A DNA stretch of 64,000 nucleotides. Origin: Psychroflexus salarius (GTDB lineage Bacteria > Bacteroidota > Bacteroidia > Flavobacteriales > Flavobacteriaceae). Shown one piece after another: positions 8,399 through 18,106 of this stretch. Below the pieces are notes generated by a model that made no database searches, was not told where the DNA came from, and saw nothing but the letters and a program-made list of their open reading frames with translations. The position numbers and the translations under genes are program-made. The stretch lies in assembly GCF_900129035.1 (NCBI RefSeq), contig NZ_FQTW01000010.1:1-64000 (forward strand). The letters run 5' to 3'. How positions within the stretch are numbered: position 1 is the stretch's first letter; each line of letters opens with the position of its first letter.

Positions 8399-9136
8399 AT
8401 GAGTTACATCGAAAGTATTGGGCAATATTTTATCATGTTTCGGGATTTGTTCAAAAAAATGACCAAAGCCTCACAGCTGAAACGTTTGATTTTGCAAGAA
8501 ATTCATGTTTTAATGACTAAGTCTTTGGGTATTGTAATTTTTATTTCTTTCTTCATTGGTGCAGTTATAACGATTCAAACGGCCTTAAATTTATCAAACC
8601 CTTTAATTCCTAAATCTTTAATTGGTTATGCAGCAAGACAATCTATTATATTAGAGTTTTCACCAACTTTTATATCGGTTATCATGGCTGGAAAAGTCGG
8701 TTCTTATATAACCTCAAGTATTGGTACAATGCGAGTAACTGAACAAATTGATGCCCTAGAAGTTATGGGTATTAATTCACTCAATTATTTGGTATTTCCT
8801 AAAATTATAGCCATGCTATTTTACCCATTTATGATTGGAATTTCTATGTTTATAGGAATCTTTGGAGCTTATATGGCTGCTACAATTGGTGGGTTTTTAA
8901 GCTCAAGCGAATTTCTAACAGGTTTACAAGAGGACTTCATACCCTTTCACATCATATATGCCTTTATTAAAACCTTCATATTTGCTATTATTTTAGCTAC
9001 AATACCTTCATATCACGGTTATTATATGAAAGGTGGTGCTTTAGAAGTTGGCCGTGCTAGTACAACATCTTTTGTGTGGACTAGTGTTGTTATTATTGTT
9101 TCAAATTATGTAATAACCCAATTACTCTTAAGTTAA
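8399..9136 (+). CDS. mlaE: MlaE/YrbE family ABC transporter permease
   Basis: The 245-aa inner-membrane permease belongs to the MlaE (Ttg2B) phospholipid transport family. It has the family signatures NPLIPKSLIG, FSPTFISVIMAGKVGS and GTMRVTEQIDALEVMGIN, with about five membrane segments. With MlaF it forms the core of a lipid transporter that maintains outer-membrane asymmetry. The stop overlaps the mlaF start by one base (TAATG). The substrate-binding MlaD, normally the third gene, is not next door. Confidence 0.93.
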   Translation: MSYIESIGQYFIMFRDLFKKMTKASQLKRLILQEIHVLMTKSLGIVIFISFFIGAVITIQTALNLSNPLIPKSLIGYAARQSIILEFSPTFISVIMAGKVGSYITSSIGTMRVTEQIDALEVMGINSLNYLVFPKIIAMLFYPFMIGISMFIGIFGAYMAATIGGFLSSSEFLTGLQEDFIPFHIIYAFIKTFIFAIILATIPSYHGYYMKGGALEVGRASTTSFVWTSVVIIVSNYVITQLLLS

Positions 9137-9900
9137 TGATTAAAGTTGAAAATCTTCATAAATCCTTTGGCGATGTTAATGTTCTAAAAGGCATTGATAC
9201 ACAATTTATTCGTGGAAAAACAAACCTTGTTATTGGTCAGTCTGGCTCTGGTAAAACAGTGTTTTTAAAATGCCTACTTGGACTTTTTGAGCCTACTAAA
9301 GGTGATATTTATTTTGATGATAAAACATACAGAGATTTCTCTGTTAAACAGCGACGTGAATTAAGAAAGCAAATGGGAATGGTGTTTCAGGGTGGCGCTC
9401 TATTTGACTCTATGACGGTTGAAGAAAACATCAAATTTCCTTTAAGAATGTTTACTAAACAATCTCAAGCTGAAATGCAAAACCGTGTAGAAGAAGTTTT
9501 AGATCGTGTAAATCTTGATGGTGCTAATCAGAAATTTCCTGCTGAAATAAGCGGTGGAATGCAAAAGCGGGTTTCTATTGCTAGAGCCATTGTAAATAAA
9601 CCTAAGTTTTTATTTTGTGACGAACCTAACTCGGGGCTAGACCCAAGAACAGCAACTGTTATTGATAATTTAATCCAAGAAATTACCAAAGAAAACCAAA
9701 TTACTACTATTATTAACACACATGACATGAACTCTGTGTTTGAAATAGGCGAAAAAATAATTTATCTGCAAGATGGTATTTTAGCTTGGGAAGGTACAAA
9801 AGACGAAATTCACAAAACAGATAACAAAGCTGTTACAGATTTTGTTTACTCCTCTAATTTATTCCGAAAAGTAAAAATTGCTCAACAAAAAGGATATTAA
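9136..9900 (+). CDS. mlaF: MlaF-type ABC transporter ATP-binding protein
   Basis: The 254-aa ABC ATPase has Walker A GQSGSGKT (34-41), Q-loop VFQGGALFDSMT (83-94), signature ISGGMQKR (138-145), Walker B FLFCDEPNSGLD (158-169) and a switch His in NTHDM. The GGALFDS sequence and signature SGGM are typical of the MlaF branch. It powers the MlaE permease. The 3' end is only 14 bp from the convergent DUF389 gene and I see no terminator there, so the transcripts probably overlap. Confidence 0.94.
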   Translation: MIKVENLHKSFGDVNVLKGIDTQFIRGKTNLVIGQSGSGKTVFLKCLLGLFEPTKGDIYFDDKTYRDFSVKQRRELRKQMGMVFQGGALFDSMTVEENIKFPLRMFTKQSQAEMQNRVEEVLDRVNLDGANQKFPAEISGGMQKRVSIARAIVNKPKFLFCDEPNSGLDPRTATVIDNLIQEITKENQITTIINTHDMNSVFEIGEKIIYLQDGILAWEGTKDEIHKTDNKAVTDFVYSSNLFRKVKIAQQKGY

Positions 9901-9914
9901 ATTTACGGCTTGTT

Positions 9915-11363
9915 TTAGTACGAGATTTCAACCTTGAGTTTTTCAACATTAAGCTTATATGACAACCAATCTGAAAGACGCTTTTGAAAATCCTCTTTTG
10001 TACTCGGCGAAATCGAATCTTTCCAAATCAAATTAAAAGTAGGAATGGTATCTACTTGACTAAAATTGGTAACTAATATTTCAGAAAAACTAACCTTAGT
10101 CACCTGTGAATAGTTCAACTTAATTTCCTTAGCGACTTCAGTAAAAGGTACATCTATTTTTTGCGAATAAACAGAGTTTAACTCTTGCCTTAACTGATCA
10201 ATTTCTTTCGTTTTGTTGATTAAATCAAGTGAGTCTCGACGTTTTAATTCTACAATGTATTTATATTCATTAAATTTTTCAGAATTTTCATTTTGCAATA
10301 CTTTTAAGGTTGTATTACTTAGATAATCATTGTTTTTAAGTTTATTTTCCCATAAGTCTATAACTTCATCAGGTATTTCTTTTCCTAAAAAGGCAACTTC
10401 AATTACTGGATTTTCGCCTGAATTGTAATTAATATGAGTTGAGTTAGTTTGAAGAAATGAATTACCATATTGAGCTAATTCTTCTTTAACAAAAGCCTTA
10501 GCATTTTGAGTAAAATAAGACTCCTGTAAAAGTTGATAAAATAAATAAATACTAGGAATGATAGCAATAATAGCAATAAAATAAGCCGTTCGAGCAATAA
10601 ACCGGCGGCGTTGCGAATTTGCATATTTAACTAATGGAAACTTTAAGACCTTTGAAACCACAAAAGTAGACAATGCTATAAATATGGTATTAATGGTAAA
10701 TAAATAAATAGCACCTCCAAAAATTGATAAATCCCATACGGCTAAGCCATAACCTGCCGTACAAAGTGGTGGCATTAAAGCTGTAGCAATGGCAACGCCA
10801 AAAATTACACTAGCAATAGTTCCTTTTTTGGTTTTAGCAATGATTAGCGCCAAGCCACCAAATATAGCCACAATAACGTCTAAAATAGTCGGTTCTGTTC
10901 TGGCAGCAAGTTCGGGTGTTAACTCTGTAAGCGGCGAAATTTTGAAGTATAAAAATGCAGTTACAACACTTAAACCTACCATAACACCTAAATTAATTAA
11001 AGAGCGACGCAAGGTGTCAACATCATTAATTGCTACAGAGAAACCCAAGCCTACAATTGGCCCCATTAAAGGCGAAATTAACATGGCACCGATAACAACA
11101 GCAGTACTACTAACATTTAAACCGATAGAGGCTACTATAATTGAAAAAATAAGAATCCATGCATTGTGACCTCTAAAAGGAATGTCTTTAATAATCGCAT
11201 CCATGGTCGAATCACGATCAGTTTCATCTCTAATATCTAGTAAATGAAGTAAATACGAACGAATACTGCCATAAGTTTTCTTGGCACTTTCCTTAATCTC
11301 TTTTTGCTTAGCTTCAGATTCTTGCTTAGCTTTATCTTCGTTGGACTGTTGTTCTGTACTCAC
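9915..11363 (-). CDS. DUF389 domain membrane protein (GTG start)
   Basis: The 482-aa protein has a charged, Lys/Glu-rich N-terminus (1-35). A DUF389 membrane core follows (about residues 60-270) with small-residue helices such as GAMLISPLMGPIVGLGFSVA and GVAIATALMPPLCTAGYGLA. A soluble C-terminal half (about 285-482) includes a predicted coiled coil near 365-400. The family function is unknown. The start codon is GTG at 11363-11361, 3 nt after the manC stop, so it is the last gene of the long minus-strand run. Confidence 0.85.
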   Translation of the reverse strand: MSTEQQSNEDKAKQESEAKQKEIKESAKKTYGSIRSYLLHLLDIRDETDRDSTMDAIIKDIPFRGHNAWILIFSIIVASIGLNVSSTAVVIGAMLISPLMGPIVGLGFSVAINDVDTLRRSLINLGVMVGLSVVTAFLYFKISPLTELTPELAARTEPTILDVIVAIFGGLALIIAKTKKGTIASVIFGVAIATALMPPLCTAGYGLAVWDLSIFGGAIYLFTINTIFIALSTFVVSKVLKFPLVKYANSQRRRFIARTAYFIAIIAIIPSIYLFYQLLQESYFTQNAKAFVKEELAQYGNSFLQTNSTHINYNSGENPVIEVAFLGKEIPDEVIDLWENKLKNNDYLSNTTLKVLQNENSEKFNEYKYIVELKRRDSLDLINKTKEIDQLRQELNSVYSQKIDVPFTEVAKEIKLNYSQVTKVSFSEILVTNFSQVDTIPTFNLIWKDSISPSTKEDFQKRLSDWLSYKLNVEKLKVEISY

Positions 11364-11366
11364 GTC

Positions 11367-12449
11367 TTATCCTATATTATCACCGAATTTTTCTATAGCT
11401 TGTTGGCGTAACTTTTTAATATCTTGTTCGTCAGATTTTGGAGCTATCACTAATACTTTTTCATCTTCAACAACAATATAATCGTTAAGTCGCTGTAGCA
11501 CAACAATCTTACCATTTTCGGTTCTAATAATGTTGTTGTTACAGTGATTCAAAATAACTTCTGCGTTTATCACAGCATTATTTTCTGAATCTTTTTCTAG
11601 TTTATCATGCAATGAGCCCCAAGTTCCTAAATCATTCCAGTCAAATTCAGCAGGAATGCATCTAACTGAAGTTGATGGTTCTAAGATAGCATAATCAATT
11701 GAAATATTAGCTGATTTTGAATAATTAGATTGTATAAAATCACGCTCTGATGGCGTATTATAAATATTTTCAGCTTTTGCAAAAAGTTGAAACATTTCTG
11801 GTTGATATTGCTCAAATTGTTTCAAAATATAGCTGACATTCCAAATAAAAATCCCTGCATTCCATAAATAATTACCTTCAGCTAAAAAACGCTTAGCAGT
11901 TTCATAATCAGGTTTTTCAGTAAATTTGATAACCGATTTACTCAATTCATCCTTATCAGTATCTTCAAACTTTATGTAACCATAACCAGTGTTTGGAAAG
12001 CTAGGTTGTATACCAAGTGTAACCAAGGCTTCTTGATCATCACACACTTTAAAAGCCTGATCTAAGTTTCTTGCAAAGGCTGCTTCATCTTCAATCCAAT
12101 GATCACTAGGTGCAACCACCATAGATGCATTAGGGTTTATTGCCTTTATTTTTAAAGCCGCTAATAAAATACATGGTGCTGTATTCCTCATGGCTGGTTC
12201 TAAAACAATCTGAAAGTCTTTAATATCTTCAAGCTGCTGTTTCACCAAGTCTTCGTATATATTATTGGTTAAAATAAATATGTTGTCTTGCGGAATAGAT
12301 TTATTCACCCTTGCAAAAGTTTGCTGCAAAAGTGTTTTTCCAGTGCCTAACATGTCATGAAATTGTTTGGGATGACTTGTTTTGCTGACTGGCCAAAACC
12401 GAGAGCCTACGCCACCAGCCATAATTACAGCATATCTATTTTGGTTCAT
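11367..12449 (-). CDS. manC: Mannose-1-phosphate guanylyltransferase
   Basis: The 360-aa nucleotidyltransferase starts with the pyrophosphorylase signature MAGGVGSRFWP (residues 10-20). It also has FTEKPDYETA, GIFIWNVS and a C-terminal left-handed helix-like part. It makes GDP-mannose from mannose-1-phosphate and GTP and lacks the isomerase domain of fused ManC/AlgA enzymes. GDP-mannose is the donor for the mannosyltransferase candidates elsewhere in the window. It sits in a tight cluster between a SprT-like gene and the DUF389 gene. Confidence 0.93.
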   Translation of the reverse strand: MNQNRYAVIMAGGVGSRFWPVSKTSHPKQFHDMLGTGKTLLQQTFARVNKSIPQDNIFILTNNIYEDLVKQQLEDIKDFQIVLEPAMRNTAPCILLAALKIKAINPNASMVVAPSDHWIEDEAAFARNLDQAFKVCDDQEALVTLGIQPSFPNTGYGYIKFEDTDKDELSKSVIKFTEKPDYETAKRFLAEGNYLWNAGIFIWNVSYILKQFEQYQPEMFQLFAKAENIYNTPSERDFIQSNYSKSANISIDYAILEPSTSVRCIPAEFDWNDLGTWGSLHDKLEKDSENNAVINAEVILNHCNNNIIRTENGKIVVLQRLNDYIVVEDEKVLVIAPKSDEQDIKKLRQQAIEKFGDNIG

Positions 12450-12465
12450 ATAATTTATTTTGAAA

Positions 12466-13095
12466 TTAAGATTTTATAAGTTCTACTTCTGCATTTGGCT
12501 GAAATACATATTGCCGTTTTGTTTTCAGCTCTTCACATTGGTAGCGTTTTCTTAAACGATGACCTTTTTTAAAAAGTCGGCCATTTGAGGTTTGAAAAAT
12601 GCTGCCCAGCGGAAGCTCAAAGATATAGTTTTTTGCTGAAGCCTTTTCTGGATGATCACTTCCTGTTGAAGTTTGGTCGTATTTTTTTAATAGAATCGAT
12701 AATTTAGCATCAGTATCACTACTAGCCTTTGGATTTTTAAAGTGTGTAGCTAAGAATGGTAAAATTTCGTCAGGAAATATTTTAGGATTAATTAACGGCA
12801 ACATTAGTTTTTGAAACACATACTTCCATTCTCTTCCGTGTGGCTTTATTGACCGACCATAAGTTTCAAAAGCAACTAAATGGGCTATCTCATGAATTAA
12901 TGTGATTAAAAAACGGTATTTATTTAAACTATGGTTAACTGTAATAACATGCTTACCGTTACTCAAGGTTCTAAAGTCACCATGTTTAGATTGCCGATCA
13001 TTCACTATTTTTAGATGAACTTGATAAAGCTCAATTAATTGCATAACTGAAGTTAAAGCAGCCTGAGGAATATAATTTTTTAAGGTTGCACGCAT
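12466..13095 (-). CDS. SprT-like zinc metalloprotease domain protein
   Basis: The 209-aa protein has the zinc motif HEIAH at 68-72 with a third ligand candidate, His86 in KPHGREW. This is the SprT/Spartan-like arrangement. The C-terminal part (after about 150) has F.....GR.FKKGHRLRKRYQCEE, which resembles the zinc-ribbon tail of this family but keeps only one visible Cys. Its start is 5 bp from the SDR stop. SprT-domain proteins act on DNA-protein crosslinks in eukaryotes; the bacterial role is not established. Confidence 0.82.
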   Translation of the reverse strand: MRATLKNYIPQAALTSVMQLIELYQVHLKIVNDRQSKHGDFRTLSNGKHVITVNHSLNKYRFLITLIHEIAHLVAFETYGRSIKPHGREWKYVFQKLMLPLINPKIFPDEILPFLATHFKNPKASSDTDAKLSILLKKYDQTSTGSDHPEKASAKNYIFELPLGSIFQTSNGRLFKKGHRLRKRYQCEELKTKRQYVFQPNAEVELIKS

Positions 13096-13100
13096 GCCAT

Positions 13101-13781
13101 TTATGGCGTTGAGTTAGAAACTTGTAACAATTTACCGTTATAAAATTGATGTCCGGTTAAGGCAAACTCAACAATATACTTAGCCATTTCTTCAGCTGAA
13201 ACTGGCGCTTCAACGCCTGGAAAAGCATTTTCTAACATTTCGGTTTGCACAGCACCTAAAGCTAAAACGTTAAATGCCAAATCAGTATCCTTATATTCTT
13301 CGGCTAGCAACTCTGTTAATGTAATTACAGCAGCTTTACTTGAACTATAAGCGGCTAATCCAGGAAACTTAACACTACCTTGGACGCCTCCCATACTACT
13401 TATCGTAACAACATGTGCTTCATTTTTAAATAAATTTAATAGCTGATGTGTTAAGGAAAATACACCAAAAACGTTGGTTTTATATACTTCAGCAACATCA
13501 GCGATATTTGTTTCAGCAAAGTCTTGTTTCAAGAATAATCCTGCGTTGTTAATTAAAATATCAACTTTTGAAGTTTTAGACTGAATAAATTCAACCGCAG
13601 TTGCAATACTTGTTTCATCCTGTAAATCGCAGGCTATTGGGTAAACACTATCTAGATTTAATTGGGTTACAGTTGAAGCATTTCTCGATAATGCGTAAAC
13701 TTGATGACCTAAATCTGCAAACTGCTTTAGCATTTCAAATCCAATTCCGCGACTCGTACCTGTTATGACAATATGTTTCAT
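13101..13781 (-). CDS. Short-chain dehydrogenase/reductase
   Basis: The 226-aa classical SDR has the cofactor motif TGTSRGIG (7-14), NNAG (78-81), a catalytic Ser in TISSMGG (about 128) and Tyr145-x3-Lys149 in AAYSSSKAA. The residue after strand 2 is not acidic and an Arg is near (LSRNA), which suggests NADPH preference. The substrate is unknown. It abuts the peptidase gene exactly (13781/13782), which implies one transcript. Confidence 0.9.
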   Translation of the reverse strand: MKHIVITGTSRGIGFEMLKQFADLGHQVYALSRNASTVTQLNLDSVYPIACDLQDETSIATAVEFIQSKTSKVDILINNAGLFLKQDFAETNIADVAEVYKTNVFGVFSLTHQLLNLFKNEAHVVTISSMGGVQGSVKFPGLAAYSSSKAAVITLTELLAEEYKDTDLAFNVLALGAVQTEMLENAFPGVEAPVSAEEMAKYIVEFALTGHQFYNGKLLQVSNSTP

Positions 13782-14744
13782 TTAGTTTAATTTAATTTCG
13801 TCTTTGGTTGTATTTGCCAAATTAGTAAGTCCAGATTTAAAACTATTAATCAGAGATTTTAAATGCTTTAAGTCCATCTTATCAAACTCATCATCAACAT
13901 GGTGGTAGTACTTAAAATTTGTAAAATCGAATGTACAAACGGTATGCGCTGGAATATTTAAAACTTCATAAAAAGGGTAATTATCACTTCTCTTAAATAA
14001 ACCCATTTTTTGCGCTTCTGGTAAAAAACCAACTACTGACGCTTTAGAAGCAGTATTAAAAACTTGAGCAAAATTAGATTTTTCAATACCGGTTAGATAG
14101 GCTTTATAGTTTTTACCATTCATTGGAATTCCAATCATTTCAATATTGAATAAAAAATAAGGCACAACGGCTTCTTTACTGAATCGTTCAGCTAAGTGCT
14201 CTGCTCCTAGTAAACCTTTTTCTTCAGCAGAAAATAAGGCAAAAATCACATTTCGTTTAGGTTGATTTTCAGAAAAATGCTTAGCTAATTCAAGAACAGC
14301 TACTGTACCTGTTGCATTGTCATTAGCACCATTGGCAATACTATCATTATCTACAACTTTGCCGTAACCAATATGGTCGTAATGAGCACCTATCATGATT
14401 GGTTTTAATTCTGGTTTGGAACCTTTGACCATACCTACAACATTATAGGCAGTTTGAGTTTTTACTTGAAAACTATCTTTATAAGTTTCAAAATAAGGCT
14501 GAACATTGAATTTTTTAAAAACTTGCTCGATATGATCAGCTGCATTTTCAATACCAACAGTTCCTGTTTCACGACCGGCAAGCGAATCTGAAGACAGAAA
14601 TTTCAGTGAAGCTTCTAAAGTAAAGTTTTGTTCTTGTCCTTCAGCCGAAGCTGAAGATGTTAAGGCTTCAGTTGTTTTTTCTGTCGCTTTTTGGCAAGCG
14701 ATTAAACCAAAGCTAATTGCTAAAAGTAAAATTATATTTTTCAT
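13782..14744 (-). CDS. M28 family zinc peptidase, lipoprotein
   Basis: The 320-aa protein has a lipoprotein signal with lipobox LIAC (Cys17). A short low-complexity linker and an M28 aminopeptidase domain follow. The metal and catalytic residues are visible as GAHYDHIG (His, Asp), ANDNATGT (Asp), SAEEKGLLG (Glu pair), FNIEMIG (in place of the usual NxDM) and a late His in KYYHHVDD. It is expected to act as a periplasmic or surface aminopeptidase. It lies downstream of pdhC but behind a terminator, so it may have its own promoter. Confidence 0.9.
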   Translation of the reverse strand: MKNIILLLAISFGLIACQKATEKTTEALTSSASAEGQEQNFTLEASLKFLSSDSLAGRETGTVGIENAADHIEQVFKKFNVQPYFETYKDSFQVKTQTAYNVVGMVKGSKPELKPIMIGAHYDHIGYGKVVDNDSIANGANDNATGTVAVLELAKHFSENQPKRNVIFALFSAEEKGLLGAEHLAERFSKEAVVPYFLFNIEMIGIPMNGKNYKAYLTGIEKSNFAQVFNTASKASVVGFLPEAQKMGLFKRSDNYPFYEVLNIPAHTVCTFDFTNFKYYHHVDDEFDKMDLKHLKSLINSFKSGLTNLANTTKDEIKLN

Positions 14745-14755
14745 AATGTGAATAT

Positions 14756-14790
14756 AAAAAAACTGCCTTTAAATGAACATCTAAAGGCAG
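14756..14790 (-). terminator. Terminator downstream of pdhC
   Basis: CTGCCTTTA (14763-14771) pairs with TAAAGGCAG (14782-14790). On the minus strand the hairpin is followed by seven T residues (14762-14756). Confidence 0.8.
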
Positions 14791-14815
14791 CTAAATTATT
14801 GATTAGAAATTTAAA

Positions 14816-16507
14816 TTAAGCCAACATCGTGACTGGATTTTCTAAATAAGTTTTTAAAGTCTGTAAAAATTGAGCTCCTGTTGCACCGTCAACTGTTCGG
14901 TGATCACAAGCTAATGTAAGTTTCATTGTATGACCAACCTTAATTTCGCCATCTTTTACAACGGGTTTTTCTACAATAGCACCAACAGATAAAATACAAG
15001 AGTTGGGTTGATTAATGATACTTGTAAATTCAGTAATTCCAAACATTCCTAAGTTAGAAACCGTAAATGTAGAACCTTCCATTTCTTGTGGTTGAAGCTT
15101 TTTGTTTCGGGCTTTAGTTGCTAAGGCTTTGACGTTTGCACCTATTTGCATTAAGCTTTGCTGGTCTGCATAATCTAAAACAGGAACAACTAAACCTTCG
15201 TCAACGGCAACGGCAACACCTACATGAATGTGTTTAGCAATTTTTGTTACATCACCATTCCAAGACGAGTTAACTCTTGGGTGTTTACGAAGCGCCATTG
15301 CTGAAGCCTTTATAACCAAATCATTAAATGAAACTTTAACATCTGGCATGGCATTAATATTTTTTCTAGAGGCCATTGCCTGCTCCATATTTACTTCTAC
15401 AGTGAGATAATAATGTGGTGCGTTAAATTTCGATTCGGCTAATCGTTTTGCTATAGTTTTTCGCATTTGAGAGTTTTTAACCTCTTCAAATGATTCTTCT
15501 CCTGCAGGCTGATAAACCTCAACACTTGCAGGTACTTGTTCTTGTTCTGAAACTTCTTGTTTTTCTGATGAAGTTTCTTTTTGAGCAGCTGCTTTTGGCT
15601 GGTAATTTTCGATATCTTTTTTCACGATTCGACCGTTTTCACCGGTACCGTCTACTAGAGCAATATCAATCCCTTTATCTTTAGCCATTTTTTTAGCTAA
15701 AGGTGAAGCCAAAATACGACCTTTACCATCGGTTGAAGTCGAAGCGCTTGAATTCTGTTGACTTTGACTTTCAGTTGAGGACTTACTTTCTTCTTTATTT
15801 TGGGTTGACGTATTATTTTTTTCAGCTTCAGAAGATTTATCACTTGATGAATTATCTGAAGATTTTGAAGCGTTTAAGACAGCATCAACATCAGTACCTT
15901 CTGGGCCAATAATTGCTAAAACGTCATCTACGGGAGCTGAGTCACCTTCATTAATACCAATATGTAATAATTGGCCTGAATAAAAAGATTCAAACTCCAT
16001 TGTTGCTTTATCAGTCTCTATTTCAGCTAAAATATCGCCTTCTTCAACCTCATCACCAACTTGTTTTAGCCAAGTTGCCACAGTACCTTCTTCCATGGTG
16101 TCGCTAAGTCTTGGCATTGTAACCACTTCAACACCTTCAGGAATTTCAGCTGAAGATGAATTATTGTTCTCAGCGTCAATATTGTCTTTGGTGTTTTCTT
16201 TTTCAGAGGCTTTTTCATCTTTTTCTTCAGCCGAGCTATCGCCATCAATCAAGGCTTGTATATCTTCGCCTTCTTCACCAATTATGGCTAACAAACTATC
16301 AACTGGTGCACCATCACCTTCCTCAATGCCGATATGAAGCAATGTGCCTTCATGAAAAGACTCAAATTCCATAGTTGCCTTATCGGTTTCAATTTCAGCT
16401 AAAATATCACCTTCTTCTACCTTATCGCCAACTTGTTTTAGCCATTTTGCGACCACACCTTCTTCCATGGTATCGCTTAATCGTGGCATGTTTACTACTT
16501 CTGCCAT
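14816..16507 (-). CDS. pdhC: Pyruvate dehydrogenase E2, dihydrolipoamide acetyltransferase
   Basis: The 563-aa E2 has two lipoyl domains at about residues 3-78 and 128-204, with lipoylated Lys43 and Lys167, both in the same ETDKATMEFES context. Acidic, Ser/Lys-rich linkers separate them. A peripheral-subunit-binding domain follows near 265-300 (ASPLAKKMAKDKGID), then the catalytic core, which ends with the active-site motif DHRTVDG. The two lipoyl domains are near-identical, suggesting recent duplication. It forms the acetyl-CoA-producing core with PdhA, 3 bp upstream. The E1 beta gene and lpd are not in the window. Confidence 0.96.
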   Translation of the reverse strand: MAEVVNMPRLSDTMEEGVVAKWLKQVGDKVEEGDILAEIETDKATMEFESFHEGTLLHIGIEEGDGAPVDSLLAIIGEEGEDIQALIDGDSSAEEKDEKASEKENTKDNIDAENNNSSSAEIPEGVEVVTMPRLSDTMEEGTVATWLKQVGDEVEEGDILAEIETDKATMEFESFYSGQLLHIGINEGDSAPVDDVLAIIGPEGTDVDAVLNASKSSDNSSSDKSSEAEKNNTSTQNKEESKSSTESQSQQNSSASTSTDGKGRILASPLAKKMAKDKGIDIALVDGTGENGRIVKKDIENYQPKAAAQKETSSEKQEVSEQEQVPASVEVYQPAGEESFEEVKNSQMRKTIAKRLAESKFNAPHYYLTVEVNMEQAMASRKNINAMPDVKVSFNDLVIKASAMALRKHPRVNSSWNGDVTKIAKHIHVGVAVAVDEGLVVPVLDYADQQSLMQIGANVKALATKARNKKLQPQEMEGSTFTVSNLGMFGITEFTSIINQPNSCILSVGAIVEKPVVKDGEIKVGHTMKLTLACDHRTVDGATGAQFLQTLKTYLENPVTMLA

Positions 16508-16510
16508 AAT

Positions 16511-17509
16511 TTATAATTTATGAGGAATAAATGGATAATCATCTTGTTCGTAAACAACGTCGTACATTACGTTTTTATCAGGAAAATCTGACTCATCAGC
16601 AAATTTTTCACATTCTTTTACTTTGTCTTTCACACGCTTGTCCATCGATTTAACTTCATCTTCAGTGGCGTATTTTTTTTCTAAAATCAATTCTTTAACT
16701 TGTGTGATAGGATCGATCTTTTGGTATTCTTCTACCTCATCTTTAGTCCTGTATTTTTGAGCATCACTCATCGAGTGACCTCTATAACGATATGTTTTAA
16801 GGTCTAAAAACGTTGGTCCGCCACCAGATCTTGCCCGATCGATGGCTTCATCTAAAGCTTCAGCGACTTTTTCGGGCTTCATAGCATCTACAGGACCGCA
16901 AGGCATTTCATAACCAAGGCCTAACTTCCAGATATCATCATGATTAGCTGTTCTAGAAACTGATGTTCCCATTGCATAACCGTTATTTTCAACACAAAAT
17001 ACAACAGGCAAATTCCAATTCATTGCCATATTAAAAGTTTCATGAAGTGAACCTTGTCTTGCGGCACCATCACCTAAAAAACAAAGTGTAACACCACCTG
17101 TTTTGAAGTATTTATCAGCAAAAGCAATTCCAGCACCAAGTGGAATTTGACCACCAACAATACCATGACCACCATAGAAACCGTGTTCTTTAGAGAAAAT
17201 GTGCATTGAGCCACCTAAACCTTGTGAAGTCCCTGTGCCTTTACCATATAATTCTGCCATAACACGCTTAGGATCAACACCCATACCGATCGGTTGGACA
17301 TGGTTACGATAAGCGGTTATCATCTTGTCTTTTTCTAAATCCATCACGTGTAAAGCACCAGCTAAAATTGCTTCTTGACCATTGTATAAGTGCAAGAAAC
17401 CTCTTACTTTTTGTTGAATATAGACTTGGGCTAACTTGTCTTCGAATTTTCTCCAAAACAGCATGTCTTCATACCATTTTAGATAGGTTTTCTTTGTGAT
17501 CTTTTTCAT
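16511..17509 (-). CDS. pdhA: Pyruvate dehydrogenase E1 component, alpha subunit
   Basis: The 332-aa thiamine-diphosphate E1 alpha has the ThDP motif running from GDGAARQGS (GDG at 146-148) to ENNGYAMGT (175-183), plus the YRYRGHSMSDAQKYR loop containing the conserved serine. It decarboxylates pyruvate with an E1 beta partner, which is absent here; pdhA-pdhC with a distant pdhB is, as I recall, common in Flavobacteriia. The pdhC ATG lies 3 bp downstream. A gap of 79 bp separates it from cdd upstream. Confidence 0.95.
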   Translation of the reverse strand: MKKITKKTYLKWYEDMLFWRKFEDKLAQVYIQQKVRGFLHLYNGQEAILAGALHVMDLEKDKMITAYRNHVQPIGMGVDPKRVMAELYGKGTGTSQGLGGSMHIFSKEHGFYGGHGIVGGQIPLGAGIAFADKYFKTGGVTLCFLGDGAARQGSLHETFNMAMNWNLPVVFCVENNGYAMGTSVSRTANHDDIWKLGLGYEMPCGPVDAMKPEKVAEALDEAIDRARSGGGPTFLDLKTYRYRGHSMSDAQKYRTKDEVEEYQKIDPITQVKELILEKKYATEDEVKSMDKRVKDKVKECEKFADESDFPDKNVMYDVVYEQDDYPFIPHKL

Positions 17510-17588
17510 TAGGCGTTTGTTTCTTTGATTCCAAAAATGAACTACAAAAGTAATATTTTAAAATAGATTTTAAAACCAATATAGGTAT

Positions 17589-18077
17589 TTAAAAATTGAG
17601 ATATTTATTATCAAAAGCTAGTGGTAATATATCGGCTAATGCATTAACCTTAACCACTTTACCTTTAATTCCCATAAAAAAAATTGAAATTGGTGTATTT
17701 TGTTTTTGTTCATATTCAGCGATTGCTTGCCTACAAGCTCCACAAGGCGGTATTGGCTCTTGGTTATCTTGCTGAATTGATGAAGCGCATATAGCAATAC
17801 TTACAATTTTAGCATCAGGATAATTAGCACCAGCCCAATAAATAGCAGTTCGCTCGGCACATAAGCCTGAAGGGTAAGATGCATTTTCTTGATTACTCCC
17901 TGTAACTACTTTTCCATTATCTAATAAAATAGCTGCACCAACTTTAAATTTTGAATAAGGTGCATATGCATGATCTCTAACTTCAAGCGCCTGTTGCATT
18001 AAATCTTGATGCTGTTTTGACAATTCATTTAAGCCATCGTAGATTTCAATTTCAGTTTTTAGTGTTTTTTTAATCAT
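17589..18077 (-). CDS. cdd: Cytidine deaminase
   Basis: The 162-aa protein has the zinc site Cys73-Ala-Glu75 and Pro-Cys112-Gly-Ala-Cys115, and the substrate motif FKVGAAI. It deaminates cytidine or deoxycytidine to uridine in pyrimidine salvage and is of the small tetrameric type. A porV terminator lies just upstream, so it is probably transcribed separately from the porU-porV pair. Its position between porV and pdhA is, as I recall, conserved in many Flavobacteriaceae. Confidence 0.94.
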   Translation of the reverse strand: MIKKTLKTEIEIYDGLNELSKQHQDLMQQALEVRDHAYAPYSKFKVGAAILLDNGKVVTGSNQENASYPSGLCAERTAIYWAGANYPDAKIVSIAICASSIQQDNQEPIPPCGACRQAIAEYEQKQNTPISIFFMGIKGKVVKVNALADILPLAFDNKYLNF

Positions 18078-18106
18078 AAATGAAATTTGGTATCACTAAA
18101 ATAGAC

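Noticed and set aside
10789-11169. 126-aa plus-strand frame inside the DUF389 gene
   Set aside because: It is the opposite-strand shadow of a membrane-protein gene with normal coding features.
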